Origin: Gemmatimonadota bacterium
GTDB taxonomy: Bacteria; Gemmatimonadota; Gemmatimonadetes; Gemmatimonadales; GWC2-71-9
Length of the DNA stretch: 24,755 nucleotides
NCBI GenBank assembly: GCA_016180765.1
Contig: JACPAP010000129.1
Span: 1-24,755 of the forward strand
Direction: 5' to 3'
This document shows positions 6,002-16,655 of this stretch, piece by piece (position 1 is the first letter of the stretch; every line of letters begins with the position of its first letter). The notes beneath the pieces were generated by a model, which did not search any database, was not told the origin of the DNA, and worked only from the letters and a program-made list of their open reading frames with translations. Position numbers and translations under genes: made by a program.

Positions 6002-7315
6002 ATGGGTTACCCGCACCAGCCTCATCTGAAGGAGACGGTCGTCCTGAGCCAGTATTTCGGGGACGCCGAGGCGCGGACCTATGACGGGTGGGTGAAGCGC
6101 GGCGGGTATCAGGCCTTGGAGAAGGCGCTGGCGATGGAGCCGGCGCAGGTGATCGAGATCGTCAAACAATCCGGCCTGCGCGGGCGGGGCGGGGCGGGGT
6201 TCCCCGCGGGCGTGAAGTGGTCGTTCATGCCCAAGGAAAAGAAGAAACCCCATTACCTGTGCTGTAACGCCGACGAGTCGGAGCCCGGGACGTTCAAGGA
6301 CCGGGAGATCATGCGGTGGACTCCGCACGGATTGATCGAGGGCTGCGCCATCGCGCAGTACGCCATCCAGGCCGAGGTCACGTATATCTACGTCCGCGGC
6401 GAGTTCACCGAGCCGCTCCGCATCATGGAGGGGGCGCTGGCGGAGGCCTACCGGCACGGGGTGCTGGGGCCCAACGCGATGGGGACGGGCAAACGGCTGG
6501 ACATGTACCTCCACCGCGGGGCGGGCGCGTACATCTGCGGCGAGGAAACGGCCCTCATGAGCTCGATCGAGGGCCGGCGGGGGAACCCCCGCATCCGGCC
6601 GCCGTTCCCCGCCGCCTACGGCGTCTTCGGGATGCCGACCACCATCAACAACGTGGAGACCCTGGCGTCGGTACCCCACATCATCAACCGCGGCGGCGCC
6701 TGGTATAAGTCGCTCAGCCTGTCCCATCCCAAGAGCACCGGGACCAAGTTGTTCAGCGTGTGCGGGAACGTGAAGCGGCCGGGCAACTACGAGGTCACCA
6801 TGGGCTTCCCGCTGGGCGAGCTGATCGATGAGCTCTGCGGCGGAGTGCCGGACGGGCGAACCCTCAAGGCCTGTATTCCGGGCGGCTCGTCGGTGCCGAT
6901 CCTGAACCGGGAGGAATCCGAGAGCTGCAAGCTCGATTACGAAGGATGCGTGGAGCAGGGCACCATGCTCGGCTCGGGCGGTCTGATCGTGTTCGACGAC
7001 AGCGCCGACATGGTCTATCAGATCATGCGCCTGGCCCGGTTCTACGCGCACGAGTCCTGCGCGCAGTGCACTCAGTGCCGCGAGGGCACGGCGTGGACCG
7101 TTCGCATCCTGCAGCGGATTCTGGCGGGGCAGGGGGAGGCGAAGGACCTGGACCTGTTGCTGGACCTCTCGGAGCAGATGACCGGCAAGACCATTTGCGT
7201 CTTGAGCGACTCCTGCGCCGCCCCCGTGGTGAGCGGCATCAAGAAGTTCCGCGGCGAGTTCGAAGCGTACATCAACGGCACCAGGCGGCCGCGGCCGGTC
7301 CTGGTGCATGCGTGA
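6002..7315 (+). CDS. nuoF: NADH-quinone oxidoreductase subunit F (NADH- and FMN-binding)
   Basis: NuoF oxidises NADH via FMN and passes electrons to cluster N3. The 437-residue protein shows the glycine-rich FMN/NADH loop GRGGAGFPAG (61-70), CCNADESEPGTFKDR (87-101) and GAGAYICGEETALMSSIEG (173-191). The N3 ligands are C353, C356 and C359 (ESCAQCTQCREGTAW) plus C399 (KTICV). Length and order of domains are ordinary. An ATG at 5984 overlapping the nuoE stop leads straight to a stop codon, so 6002 is the start. The upstream GGCGGACGG is at best a weak ribosome binding site. Confidence 0.96.
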   Translation: MGYPHQPHLKETVVLSQYFGDAEARTYDGWVKRGGYQALEKALAMEPAQVIEIVKQSGLRGRGGAGFPAGVKWSFMPKEKKKPHYLCCNADESEPGTFKDREIMRWTPHGLIEGCAIAQYAIQAEVTYIYVRGEFTEPLRIMEGALAEAYRHGVLGPNAMGTGKRLDMYLHRGAGAYICGEETALMSSIEGRRGNPRIRPPFPAAYGVFGMPTTINNVETLASVPHIINRGGAWYKSLSLSHPKSTGTKLFSVCGNVKRPGNYEVTMGFPLGELIDELCGGVPDGRTLKACIPGGSSVPILNREESESCKLDYEGCVEQGTMLGSGGLIVFDDSADMVYQIMRLARFYAHESCAQCTQCREGTAWTVRILQRILAGQGEAKDLDLLLDLSEQMTGKTICVLSDSCAAPVVSGIKKFRGEFEAYINGTRRPRPVLVHA

Positions 7316-7318
7316 GCC

Positions 7319-8901
<1,583 letters not shown>

Positions 8902-8905
<4 letters not shown>

Positions 8906-10095
8906 CGCCCGACATCAAGGGATTCCTGCTCGCCGCCACGGTGAAGATCGTGGTGGTCTTCTCGGTCTGGATGATCGCCATCATGCTGGCGACCTGGCTG
9001 GAGCGGCGCGGGAGCGCGTTCATGCAGGACCGGCTGGGACCCAACCGCGTGGGCCCGGCCGGCTTGCTCCAGCCCGTAGCAGACGGTCTCAAGAACTTCC
9101 TCAAGGAAGAGACCTGGCCCAAGTGGGTGGATCAGCCGCTCTTTCTGCTGGCGCCGCTCATGTCGTTCATCCCCTCGCTCATCACGTTCGCCGTGATTCC
9201 GTTCGCCGCGCCGCTGCCGGGGTTCGACTTCACGCTCCCGCTGCTGGGGCGGTTTACCTACCAGGGCCCCATCCCCATGGTCGTGGCCGATCTCCCCATC
9301 GGGTTGCTGTTCATCCTGGCGATCTCGTCCCTGGCGGTGTACGGGATCGTGCTCGCCGGGTGGTCGTCCGCCAGCAAGTATTCCATGCTGGGGGGGATTC
9401 GGTCCAGCGCGCAGATGATCAGCTACGAGATCGCGCTGGGCCTGAGCGTGATCACCGTGTTCATCTTGAGCGGCAATGTGACGCTCTCGGAGGTGGTCGC
9501 GGCGCAGCAGCGCACGGTGTGGTTCGTGCTGGCACTGACCGTGGCCTTCGTGTTGTTCCTGGTCTCGGCCTTCGCCGAGACCAACCGCCTGCCGTTCGAC
9601 CTGCCTGAGGCGGAGGCCGAGCTGGTGACCGGGTATCACACGGAGTACTCGGCCATGAAGTTCTCGATGTTCTACGTCGCCGAGTACGCGGCGATCCTCA
9701 CCATGTCCGCCTTGATCGCCACGCTGTTTTTCGGCGGCTGGGATATCCCGTTCACGCGGTGGGATGAGGGGCCGCCGTCGGTCGCGCGATGCGCGGCCAC
9801 GCTCCTGGCGTTCGGGACCAAGACCGGCTTCTTCCTGTTGTTCTACATCTGGGTTCGCTGGACCCTGCCACGGTTCCGGTTCGATCAGCTCATGGAGCTG
9901 GGCTGGAAGGTCATGCTGCCGGTAGCGCTGGGATACATCACCGTCATCGGGTTGGTCGTGTGGGGGGCGGAGCGCGTGGGAGTTGCGCTGGCTCCGGTGT
10001 TGATCGGGTTGAACCTGGTCGCGACGGCGGGGCTGCTCTGGGGGCTGGACCGGGGACGCCTGCTGGCGGGGGCGCGAGCAAGGCGGGCGGCCTGA
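8902..10095 (+). CDS. nuoH: NADH-quinone oxidoreductase subunit H
   Basis: NuoH is the membrane subunit that completes the quinone chamber and links it to the proton channel. GTG at 8902 overlaps the nuoG stop by 4 bp (GTGA) and gives 397 residues. Hallmarks are LERRGSAFMQDRLGPNRVGP near the N-terminus and AETNRLPFD followed by LPEAEAELVTGYHTEYS (234-250), the acidic loop facing the quinone tunnel. Eight or so membrane helices are evident. The frame continues far upstream inside nuoG, but the protein family begins here. Confidence 0.95.
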
Positions 10096-10601
10096 TGGCG
10101 ATCACGGTCAAGACCGTGCGCCGCCCGGAAGGCGAGGTCAGCTACCTGCGGGCCACGCTCAAGGGGATGGTGGTGACGTTGAGCCACGTGTTCCGCCCCA
10201 AGGTCACCATGGAGTATCCGGAGCAGAAGTCCACGGACGACTGGACGCTCTCGCCCCGGTGGCGCGGCACGCATCGGATGCTCACCGACGAGCAGGGCCG
10301 CGCCAAATGCGTCGCCTGCGGCCTGTGCCCCCAGATCTGCCCGGCCAATTGCATCAAGCTGGTCCCCGGAGAGGACGAAGAGGGACATCGGTACCCCCTC
10401 ATTTACGAGATCGACGAGTTCCGTTGCATCTTCTGCGGGTACTGCCAGGAGGTCTGTCCGGAAGAGGCGATTCACGTGGGCGTGCACTACGAGAACGCCG
10501 AGTATGAACGGTCTCGCTTCGTGTATGACCTGGAGCGGCTGTGCGCGCAGACGCACCCGGTCTCGACGCTGTGGGACCCGTCGGACCCCCAAGGTGAGTG
10601 A
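10095..10601 (+). CDS. nuoI: NADH-quinone oxidoreductase subunit I (two 4Fe-4S ferredoxin)
   Basis: NuoI bridges the NADH module to NuoB via clusters N6a and N6b. The 168-residue protein starts at ATG 10095, sharing one base with the nuoH stop. Two ferredoxin motifs are complete: C72, C75, C78, C82 (KCVACGLCPQICP) and C111, C114, C117, C121 (CIFCGYCQEVCP). The N-terminal amphipathic region and the C-terminal YDLERL segment are as expected for the family. Confidence 0.95.
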   Translation: MAITVKTVRRPEGEVSYLRATLKGMVVTLSHVFRPKVTMEYPEQKSTDDWTLSPRWRGTHRMLTDEQGRAKCVACGLCPQICPANCIKLVPGEDEEGHRYPLIYEIDEFRCIFCGYCQEVCPEEAIHVGVHYENAEYERSRFVYDLERLCAQTHPVSTLWDPSDPQGE

Positions 10602-10604
10602 CGC

Positions 10605-11120
<516 letters not shown>

Positions 11121-11417
11121 GTGCTGCTCGGTCCCGCCCTCGCCGTCTCCGCGATCCTGTTCAGCCTGGGCGTGGCGGGCGTCCTGCTCCGGCGGAACGC
11201 GATCATCATCTTCATGTGCGTCGAGCTGATGCTCAACGCGGCGAACCTGGCGTTCGTGGCGCTGGCGCAGCAGCTGGGTCCCGACGGGCAGGTCATCGTC
11301 TTCTTCGTCATGGCGGTCGCCGCGGCTGAGGCGGCCGTGGGTCTGGCGATTGTGCTCGCCATCTACCGGCACAAGCAGACGCTGGATATCCAGAACCTCA
11401 ACCTGCTCCGCGGATGA
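11121..11417 (+). CDS. nuoK: NADH-quinone oxidoreductase subunit K
   Basis: Small proton-channel subunit of 98 residues with three membrane helices. The two membrane glutamates needed for proton transfer are present, E35 (CVELMLNAAN) and E70 (AAAEAAVGLA). GTG at 11121 directly abuts the nuoJ stop. GGAGG at 11110-11114, 6 bp upstream, supports this start. The stop overlaps the nuoL start (ATGA). Confidence 0.95.
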   Translation: MLLGPALAVSAILFSLGVAGVLLRRNAIIIFMCVELMLNAANLAFVALAQQLGPDGQVIVFFVMAVAAAEAAVGLAIVLAIYRHKQTLDIQNLNLLRG

Positions 11418-13402
11418 ACCAGATCCCGTCCGCCGTCGCCTGGACCTGGCTGATCGTGGCCCTGCCGCTCGCCGGCTTCGTGGTGAACGGGGCGTTCAGT
11501 TTCTTCGCGCCGAACGCGAAGCGCGCCATCAGCGCGGTGGGCGTGGGGGTGCTGGTGGCGGCCTTCGCCGTCGCGGTGGTGGTGGTGCGCGCGGTCGGGG
11601 CGGCTCCGCCGGAGGAGCCGTGGATCCTGACCTACTGGTCGTGGATGCCGGCCGGCAGCCTCCAGCTGGACTTTGCGCTCCAGGTGGATCAGCTCTCGGC
11701 GGTCATGTTGATGGTCGTGACCGGCGTCAGCGCGATGATCCACATCTACTCGGTGGGCTACATGGGCGAGGATCCGGGCTATGCCCGCTACTTCGCCTAC
11801 CTGAATCTGTTCGTCTTTTTCATGCTGGTCCTGGTGCTCGGCGCCAACTTTCCGGTGATGTTCGTGGGCTGGGAGGGCGTCGGGCTGTGCAGCTATCTGC
11901 TGATCGGGTTCTGGTACGAGGACAAGGTCAACGCCGATGCGGGGAAGAAGGCGTTCATCATGAACCGCATCGGCGATTTCGGCTTCTTGGTGGCGATGTT
12001 CCTGATCTTCCAGACCACGGGAAGCCTCGACTTCCGCGAGGTGTTCGCCGCCGCGCCGGCGATCTTCGAGGTGGGCGGTGCCACCATCACGCTGATCACG
12101 CTGGCACTGTTCCTGGGATGCACCGGCAAGTCGGCCCAGATCCCGCTCTACACCTGGCTGCCGGACGCCATGGCGGGCCCCACGCCGGTCTCGGCCTTGA
12201 TCCACGCGGCGACCATGGTGACCGCCGGCGTGTATCTCGTGGCGCGGGCCAACGTGCTCTTCGCCATGGCGCCGATCTCGAGCGCGGTGGTGGCGGGCGT
12301 GGGCGCGCTCACCGCGCTCTACGCCGCCACCATCGCGCTCAAGCAGTGGGACATCAAGAAGATCATCGCGTATTCCACGGTGTCGCAGCTGGGGTACATG
12401 TTTCTGGGCGTGGGCGTGGGGGCCTACGCGTCGGGGATCTTCCATCTGGCCACCCACGCGTTCTTCAAGGCCCTCATGTTCCTCGCCGCCGGAAGCGTGA
12501 TCCAGACGCTGCATCACGCGTATCACGCCACTGGGCGTCACGAGGATGCTCAGGACCTCCGCAACATGGGAGGGCTGCAGCGGTATCTCCCGTGGACCGC
12601 GGCGCTGATGTGGGTCGGCGGGCTCGCGAATATCGGCGTGCCGCCGTTGGCGGGCTTCTTCTCCAAGGACGACATCCTGGCGCGGACGTTCGCCCGCGGG
12701 CACGAGGCCCCCCTCTTCTACCTGTTCTGGGCGCTGGGCGCCGTCGGCGCGCTGCTCACGGCGTTCTACATGACGCGACTGATGGCGTACGCCTTCCACG
12801 GCCCCAACCGGACCGGCGAGCGGGAGCGCGAGCATCTGCACGAGGCCCCGTGGGTGATGACCGGTCCGCTGGTGGTGCTGGCGCTCGGCGCCGTGGCCGC
12901 GGGAGCGATCAACCTCCCAGCAGTGCTCCCGGGGCACGAGTGGCTGGCGCGCTGGCTCGAGCCGGTCACGTTCATGGGCGGGCTGTACCTGGTGGAGGGC
13001 CAGCTGGGGGCGGCGACCGAGTGGACGCTCCTGGCGCTGGCCGCCGGGATTGCGGCCATCGGCATGATCGGCGCCTGGCAGCTGCTCAAGCCCGCCGTGC
13101 TGAAGCCGGCCCGTGAGGCGCCGGCCGAGACCGGCATCCAGCGCGTCCTGCTGCGCAAGTACTACGTGGACGAAATCTATGACACCCTGTTGGTCCGGCC
13201 GCTGGCGTGGCTGTCGGATCGGGTGCTCTGGAAGACCATCGACGCATTCATCATCGACGGCGTCGCAGTGAACGGCGTGGCGCGCGTCGCCCGCCTCGTC
13301 GGTTGGGTCGGGAGCCGCCTGCAAACGGGGCAGGTGGGGACGTACGTCGTGATCTTCGTGCTGGGGACGATCGTGCTGTTGCGCGCCCTGCTGAGGTCGT
13401 GA
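11414..13402 (+). CDS. nuoL: NADH-quinone oxidoreductase subunit L (antiporter-like)
   Basis: The distal antiporter-like proton pump of complex I, 662 residues and about 16 membrane helices. The key glutamate lies at E154 in VGWEGVGLCSYLLIGFWYE. The broken-helix and lysine region YTWLPDAMAGPTPVSALIHA is intact. The C-terminal part after about residue 510 should supply the long lateral helix along NuoM and NuoN, ending in a last membrane anchor (VGTYVVIFVLGTIVLLRALL). The ATG overlaps the nuoK stop by 4 bp. Confidence 0.95.
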   Translation: MNQIPSAVAWTWLIVALPLAGFVVNGAFSFFAPNAKRAISAVGVGVLVAAFAVAVVVVRAVGAAPPEEPWILTYWSWMPAGSLQLDFALQVDQLSAVMLMVVTGVSAMIHIYSVGYMGEDPGYARYFAYLNLFVFFMLVLVLGANFPVMFVGWEGVGLCSYLLIGFWYEDKVNADAGKKAFIMNRIGDFGFLVAMFLIFQTTGSLDFREVFAAAPAIFEVGGATITLITLALFLGCTGKSAQIPLYTWLPDAMAGPTPVSALIHAATMVTAGVYLVARANVLFAMAPISSAVVAGVGALTALYAATIALKQWDIKKIIAYSTVSQLGYMFLGVGVGAYASGIFHLATHAFFKALMFLAAGSVIQTLHHAYHATGRHEDAQDLRNMGGLQRYLPWTAALMWVGGLANIGVPPLAGFFSKDDILARTFARGHEAPLFYLFWALGAVGALLTAFYMTRLMAYAFHGPNRTGEREREHLHEAPWVMTGPLVVLALGAVAAGAINLPAVLPGHEWLARWLEPVTFMGGLYLVEGQLGAATEWTLLALAAGIAAIGMIGAWQLLKPAVLKPAREAPAETGIQRVLLRKYYVDEIYDTLLVRPLAWLSDRVLWKTIDAFIIDGVAVNGVARVARLVGWVGSRLQTGQVGTYVVIFVLGTIVLLRALLRS

Positions 13403-13406
13403 GCCC

Positions 13407-14963
13407 GTGACCGCCGCCTTGACGGGTCTGGGATACCAGCGCTGGGCGCTGGATGCGATCCTGCTGCTGCCGCTGCTCGGCGCGGTGCTCGTGTTGCTGA
13501 GTCCACCGGCGGCCGCCAAGCGCCTCGCGCTGTACGTCACCCTGGCGGAGTTCGTGGTCTCGCTGGGACTCTGGTGGACCTTCCAGCCCACCGCCGCCAT
13601 GCAGTTCCAGGTGGTGCGGCAGTGGATTCCGGAGTGGGGCATCGGGTATCGCCTGGGCGTGGACGGCATCTCGCTGTTCCTGCTGCTGCTCACCACGCTC
13701 ACGATGCCGCTCGCCGTGTTGGGGAGCTGGTCCTACATCACCCGGCACGAGCGCCCCTACTACGCGCTGCTGCTGGTGCTGACCACGGGCATGCTGGGCG
13801 TGTTCGTGGCGCTCGACCTCTTCGTGTTCTACGTGTTCTGGGAGATCATGCTGATCCCGATGTACTTCATCATCGGGGTCTGGGGCGGTCCCAGTCGCCT
13901 GTACGCGGCCATCAAGTTCTTCGTGTACACGTTCCTGGGATCGCTGCTGATGCTGGTGGCGATCCTGACCATCTACTTCGCGGTGGCACGCGCCACCGGG
14001 GAATCCTCGTTCGCGTACGACCATCTGTGGCGGAACATCGGCTACGTGCGGCCCTGGGCGTTCTGGCTGTTCGCGGCCTTCGCCCTGGCGTTTGCCATCA
14101 AGGTGCCGATGTTCCCCTTCCACACCTGGCTGCCCGACGCGCATGTGGAGGCGCCCACGGCCGGCTCCGTCATCCTGGCGGGCATCCTCCTCAAGATGGG
14201 CACCTACGGCTTCCTGCGCTTCGCCGTGCCGCTGTTCCCGGAGATCGCCATGGACCCGGTGGTGACCGGCGTGGTGGTCGGGCTGTCCCTGATCGGCATC
14301 ATTTACGGAGCGTTGGTCTCCCTGGTCCAGCCCGATTTCAAGAAGCTCGTCGCGTACTCGTCAGTGAGCCACCTCGGGTTCGTGATGCTGGGGATCTGGG
14401 CGCTCACCCTCCAGAGCGTGCAGGGCGCCATCGTCATCATGATCAACCACGGGATCTCCACGGGCGCCCTGTTCTTTCTGGCGGGGATGATGTACGAGCG
14501 ACGGCACACCCGGGACATCGCCGAGTTTGGAGGGCTCGCCAAGGTGATGCCGGCCTTCGCGGCGGTCCTGACCGTGGTCTCGCTGTCATCCATTGGCTTG
14601 CCCGGCACCAACGGCTTCGTGGGAGAGTTCCTGGTGCTGATCGGGGCCTTCCGCACGCACCCCTGGGCCGCAGGCGTAGCCGCGACCGGCGTGATCTTCG
14701 CCGCGTGGTATCTGCTGTGGGCCATTCAGCGCCTGCTGTTCCAGAAAGTGGACAAGCCGGAGAACGCCAAGCTGCCGGATCTCTCGCCGCGCGAGCTGGC
14801 GGTGCTGGCGCCGCTCCTCGCCTGCATCGTGTGGATCGGGATCTACCCGGCGCCGATCCTGCGGCGCATCGAGCCGTCCGCGCGGGCCCTGGTGACCCAG
14901 GTCCGCGAGGCCGCCGGCGCTCCACCGGTGGCCGACGTCGCCATGCAACCGGGAGCGCGCTGA
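13407..14963 (+). CDS. nuoM: NADH-quinone oxidoreductase subunit M (antiporter-like)
   Basis: Second antiporter-like subunit, 518 residues and about 14 membrane helices. The channel glutamate is E146 in FYVFWEIMLIPMYF. HTWLPDAHVEAPTAGSVILA and the lysine-containing FKKLVAYSSVSHLGFVMLG are the other hallmarks. GTG at 13407 lies 4 bp after nuoL with GAGGT about 9 bp upstream. No irregularities are seen. Confidence 0.95.
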   Translation: MTAALTGLGYQRWALDAILLLPLLGAVLVLLSPPAAAKRLALYVTLAEFVVSLGLWWTFQPTAAMQFQVVRQWIPEWGIGYRLGVDGISLFLLLLTTLTMPLAVLGSWSYITRHERPYYALLLVLTTGMLGVFVALDLFVFYVFWEIMLIPMYFIIGVWGGPSRLYAAIKFFVYTFLGSLLMLVAILTIYFAVARATGESSFAYDHLWRNIGYVRPWAFWLFAAFALAFAIKVPMFPFHTWLPDAHVEAPTAGSVILAGILLKMGTYGFLRFAVPLFPEIAMDPVVTGVVVGLSLIGIIYGALVSLVQPDFKKLVAYSSVSHLGFVMLGIWALTLQSVQGAIVIMINHGISTGALFFLAGMMYERRHTRDIAEFGGLAKVMPAFAAVLTVVSLSSIGLPGTNGFVGEFLVLIGAFRTHPWAAGVAATGVIFAAWYLLWAIQRLLFQKVDKPENAKLPDLSPRELAVLAPLLACIVWIGIYPAPILRRIEPSARALVTQVREAAGAPPVADVAMQPGAR

Positions 14964-14966
14964 GCC

Positions 14967-16469
14967 ATGCCGCTCGACCTCACCACCCCGGGCGGCATTA
15001 CCCTGGCCCTGACTCCCGAGCTGGTGCTCACGGTATGGGTCTTGGTACTGATGCTGGTGGCCGCCTGGCGGCACCGGGACGCAGGGGTGCAGCGGGAGGT
15101 GGGCCTGCTGACCGTCATCGGGCTGGTGAGTACCGGACTCGCCGTGGCCTGGCTGTGGGCCCAGGGCGCCACCCCCGTCGGGCTGCCGGCCATGATGGCA
15201 CTGGACGGCTTCCGCTTCGCCACCTCGCTGGTGTTCCTGCTCGGCGCGCTCCTCACGGTCATGCTGTCTTTGGGTTACGTGGACCGGGAACGCATCCAGG
15301 CACCCGAGTATTACGTGCTGATCTTGCTGGGGACCCTGGGGATGATGTTCATGGCCGGCGCGGCGGACCTGGTGGTGATGTTCCTCGGCCTGGAGCTGAT
15401 GTCGGTCGCGGTGTACGTCCTGGCGGGTGTGAACCGGAGGAGCGTGTTTGCCGCGGAAGCTGCCCTCAAGTATTTCCTCCTGGGGGCGTTCGCGTCGGGG
15501 TTCTTCCTCTACGGGATCGCATTGGTCTACGGCGCTACCGGAACCACCAATCTGTGGCTGATCCACGGTCGCGTGCTGGAACTGGGCCTGGGCTCCAACG
15601 TGATGATGATTGCCGGGATCGGTCTCTTGTTGATCGGGTTCGGCTTCAAGGTGGCGGCCGTACCGTTCCACATGTGGACGCCGGATGTCTACGACGGCTC
15701 TCCCACGCCGGTCACGGCGTTCATGGCCGCCGCGGTGAAGGCCGCAGGGTTCGCCGCCCTGGTGCGGGTGCTGCACCAGGCCTTCGATGGCCTCCCGATC
15801 TGGCACGGGGCGGTGTGGTGGCTCGCGGTGATCACCATGGTGGTCGGGAACGTGATCGCGCTGGCGCAGCGCCCGCTCAAGCGGATGCTGGCGTACAGCT
15901 CCATCGCGCACGCCGGGTACCTGCTGGTGGCCGTAGCGAGTGGGAGCGCTATTGGCTCGGCCGCCTTCTTGTTCTACGCCGTGGTGTACACGCTCATGAC
16001 GATAGGTGCCTTCGCCGTCCTGGCCGCGGCCGGCACCGGCGGGGAGCAGGGAGTCCTGATCGACGACCTGAACGGCCTGGCGACCCGGCGGCCCTGGATC
16101 GCCGCCGCGATGACCGTCTTCATGCTGTCGCTCCTGGGGTTCCCCGGCACCGCAGGGTTCATCGGGAAATGGTACATCCTCTCCGCGGCGGTGGACGCGG
16201 ATCAGCGGCTGCTGGCCGTGATCCTGGTGGGCGCCAGCGTCGTGTCCGCGGGCTTCTATTTGCCGCCCATCATGGCCATGTACATGCGGCCGGCGCCGTC
16301 CGCCGAGGCGCATCAGGCCACCCGCATCGTGGGAGCAGCCCGATGGGCGGTGGGGGTGATGGCCGTAGCGTTGCTGCTGTTCGGGTTCTGGCCCAACCGG
16401 GCGCTGGACGCCGCCCGCCGGGGCGGCGAGAGCCTGCGGCCGGCGACGCTGTACACGCTCGGGCGGTAG
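14967..16469 (+). CDS. nuoN: NADH-quinone oxidoreductase subunit N (antiporter-like)
   Basis: Third antiporter-like subunit and last gene of the operon, 500 residues with about 14 membrane helices. The channel glutamate is E143 in MFLGLELMSVAVYVLAG, followed by AALKYFLLGAFASGFFLYG. HMWTPDVYDGSPTPVTAFMA and LKRMLAYSSIAHAGY complete the pattern. The ATG at 14967 follows nuoM by 3 bp. The operon then ends; the next 186 bp hold an inverted repeat rather than another nuo gene. Confidence 0.95.
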   Translation: MPLDLTTPGGITLALTPELVLTVWVLVLMLVAAWRHRDAGVQREVGLLTVIGLVSTGLAVAWLWAQGATPVGLPAMMALDGFRFATSLVFLLGALLTVMLSLGYVDRERIQAPEYYVLILLGTLGMMFMAGAADLVVMFLGLELMSVAVYVLAGVNRRSVFAAEAALKYFLLGAFASGFFLYGIALVYGATGTTNLWLIHGRVLELGLGSNVMMIAGIGLLLIGFGFKVAAVPFHMWTPDVYDGSPTPVTAFMAAAVKAAGFAALVRVLHQAFDGLPIWHGAVWWLAVITMVVGNVIALAQRPLKRMLAYSSIAHAGYLLVAVASGSAIGSAAFLFYAVVYTLMTIGAFAVLAAAGTGGEQGVLIDDLNGLATRRPWIAAAMTVFMLSLLGFPGTAGFIGKWYILSAAVDADQRLLAVILVGASVVSAGFYLPPIMAMYMRPAPSAEAHQATRIVGAARWAVGVMAVALLLFGFWPNRALDAARRGGESLRPATLYTLGR

Positions 16470-16515
16470 TGCGGTGGTGTGCTCACAGTGCGTCGGGCCC
16501 GGTGGGGCATTGGCG

Positions 16516-16625
16516 ATGAGCGCGCCGGTGGGTCCCAACCGGCGCGTTAGTGCCCTGGCCGTGCGCTTCGACGCCGCGTTTGCGGTAGCACTACAGCGAC
16601 CGGAGGGACCCACCGGCGCTCTCAT
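16516..16625. repeat. Large imperfect inverted repeat of two facing palindromes after nuoN (REPIN/terminator-like)
   Basis: The 186-bp gap 16470-16655 has no convincing gene. It contains a left arm from 16516 (ATGAGCGCGCCGGTGGGTCC onward to about 16553) and a right arm, about 16584-16625, whose reverse complement begins ATGAGAGCGCCGGTGGGTCC. They match over about 38 bp with few differences. Each arm is also locally palindromic: CGCGCCGGT...ACCGGCGCG at 16521-16546, and AGCG-CCGG-GGG/CCC-CCGG-CGCT at 16595-16620. Two short palindromes in opposite orientation are the layout of REP doublets. There is no U-tract, but the structure could still end or slow nuo transcription. Confidence 0.65.
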
Positions 16626-16655
16626 GCGCACACCGATTCCACAGGGTCGCCGGCC

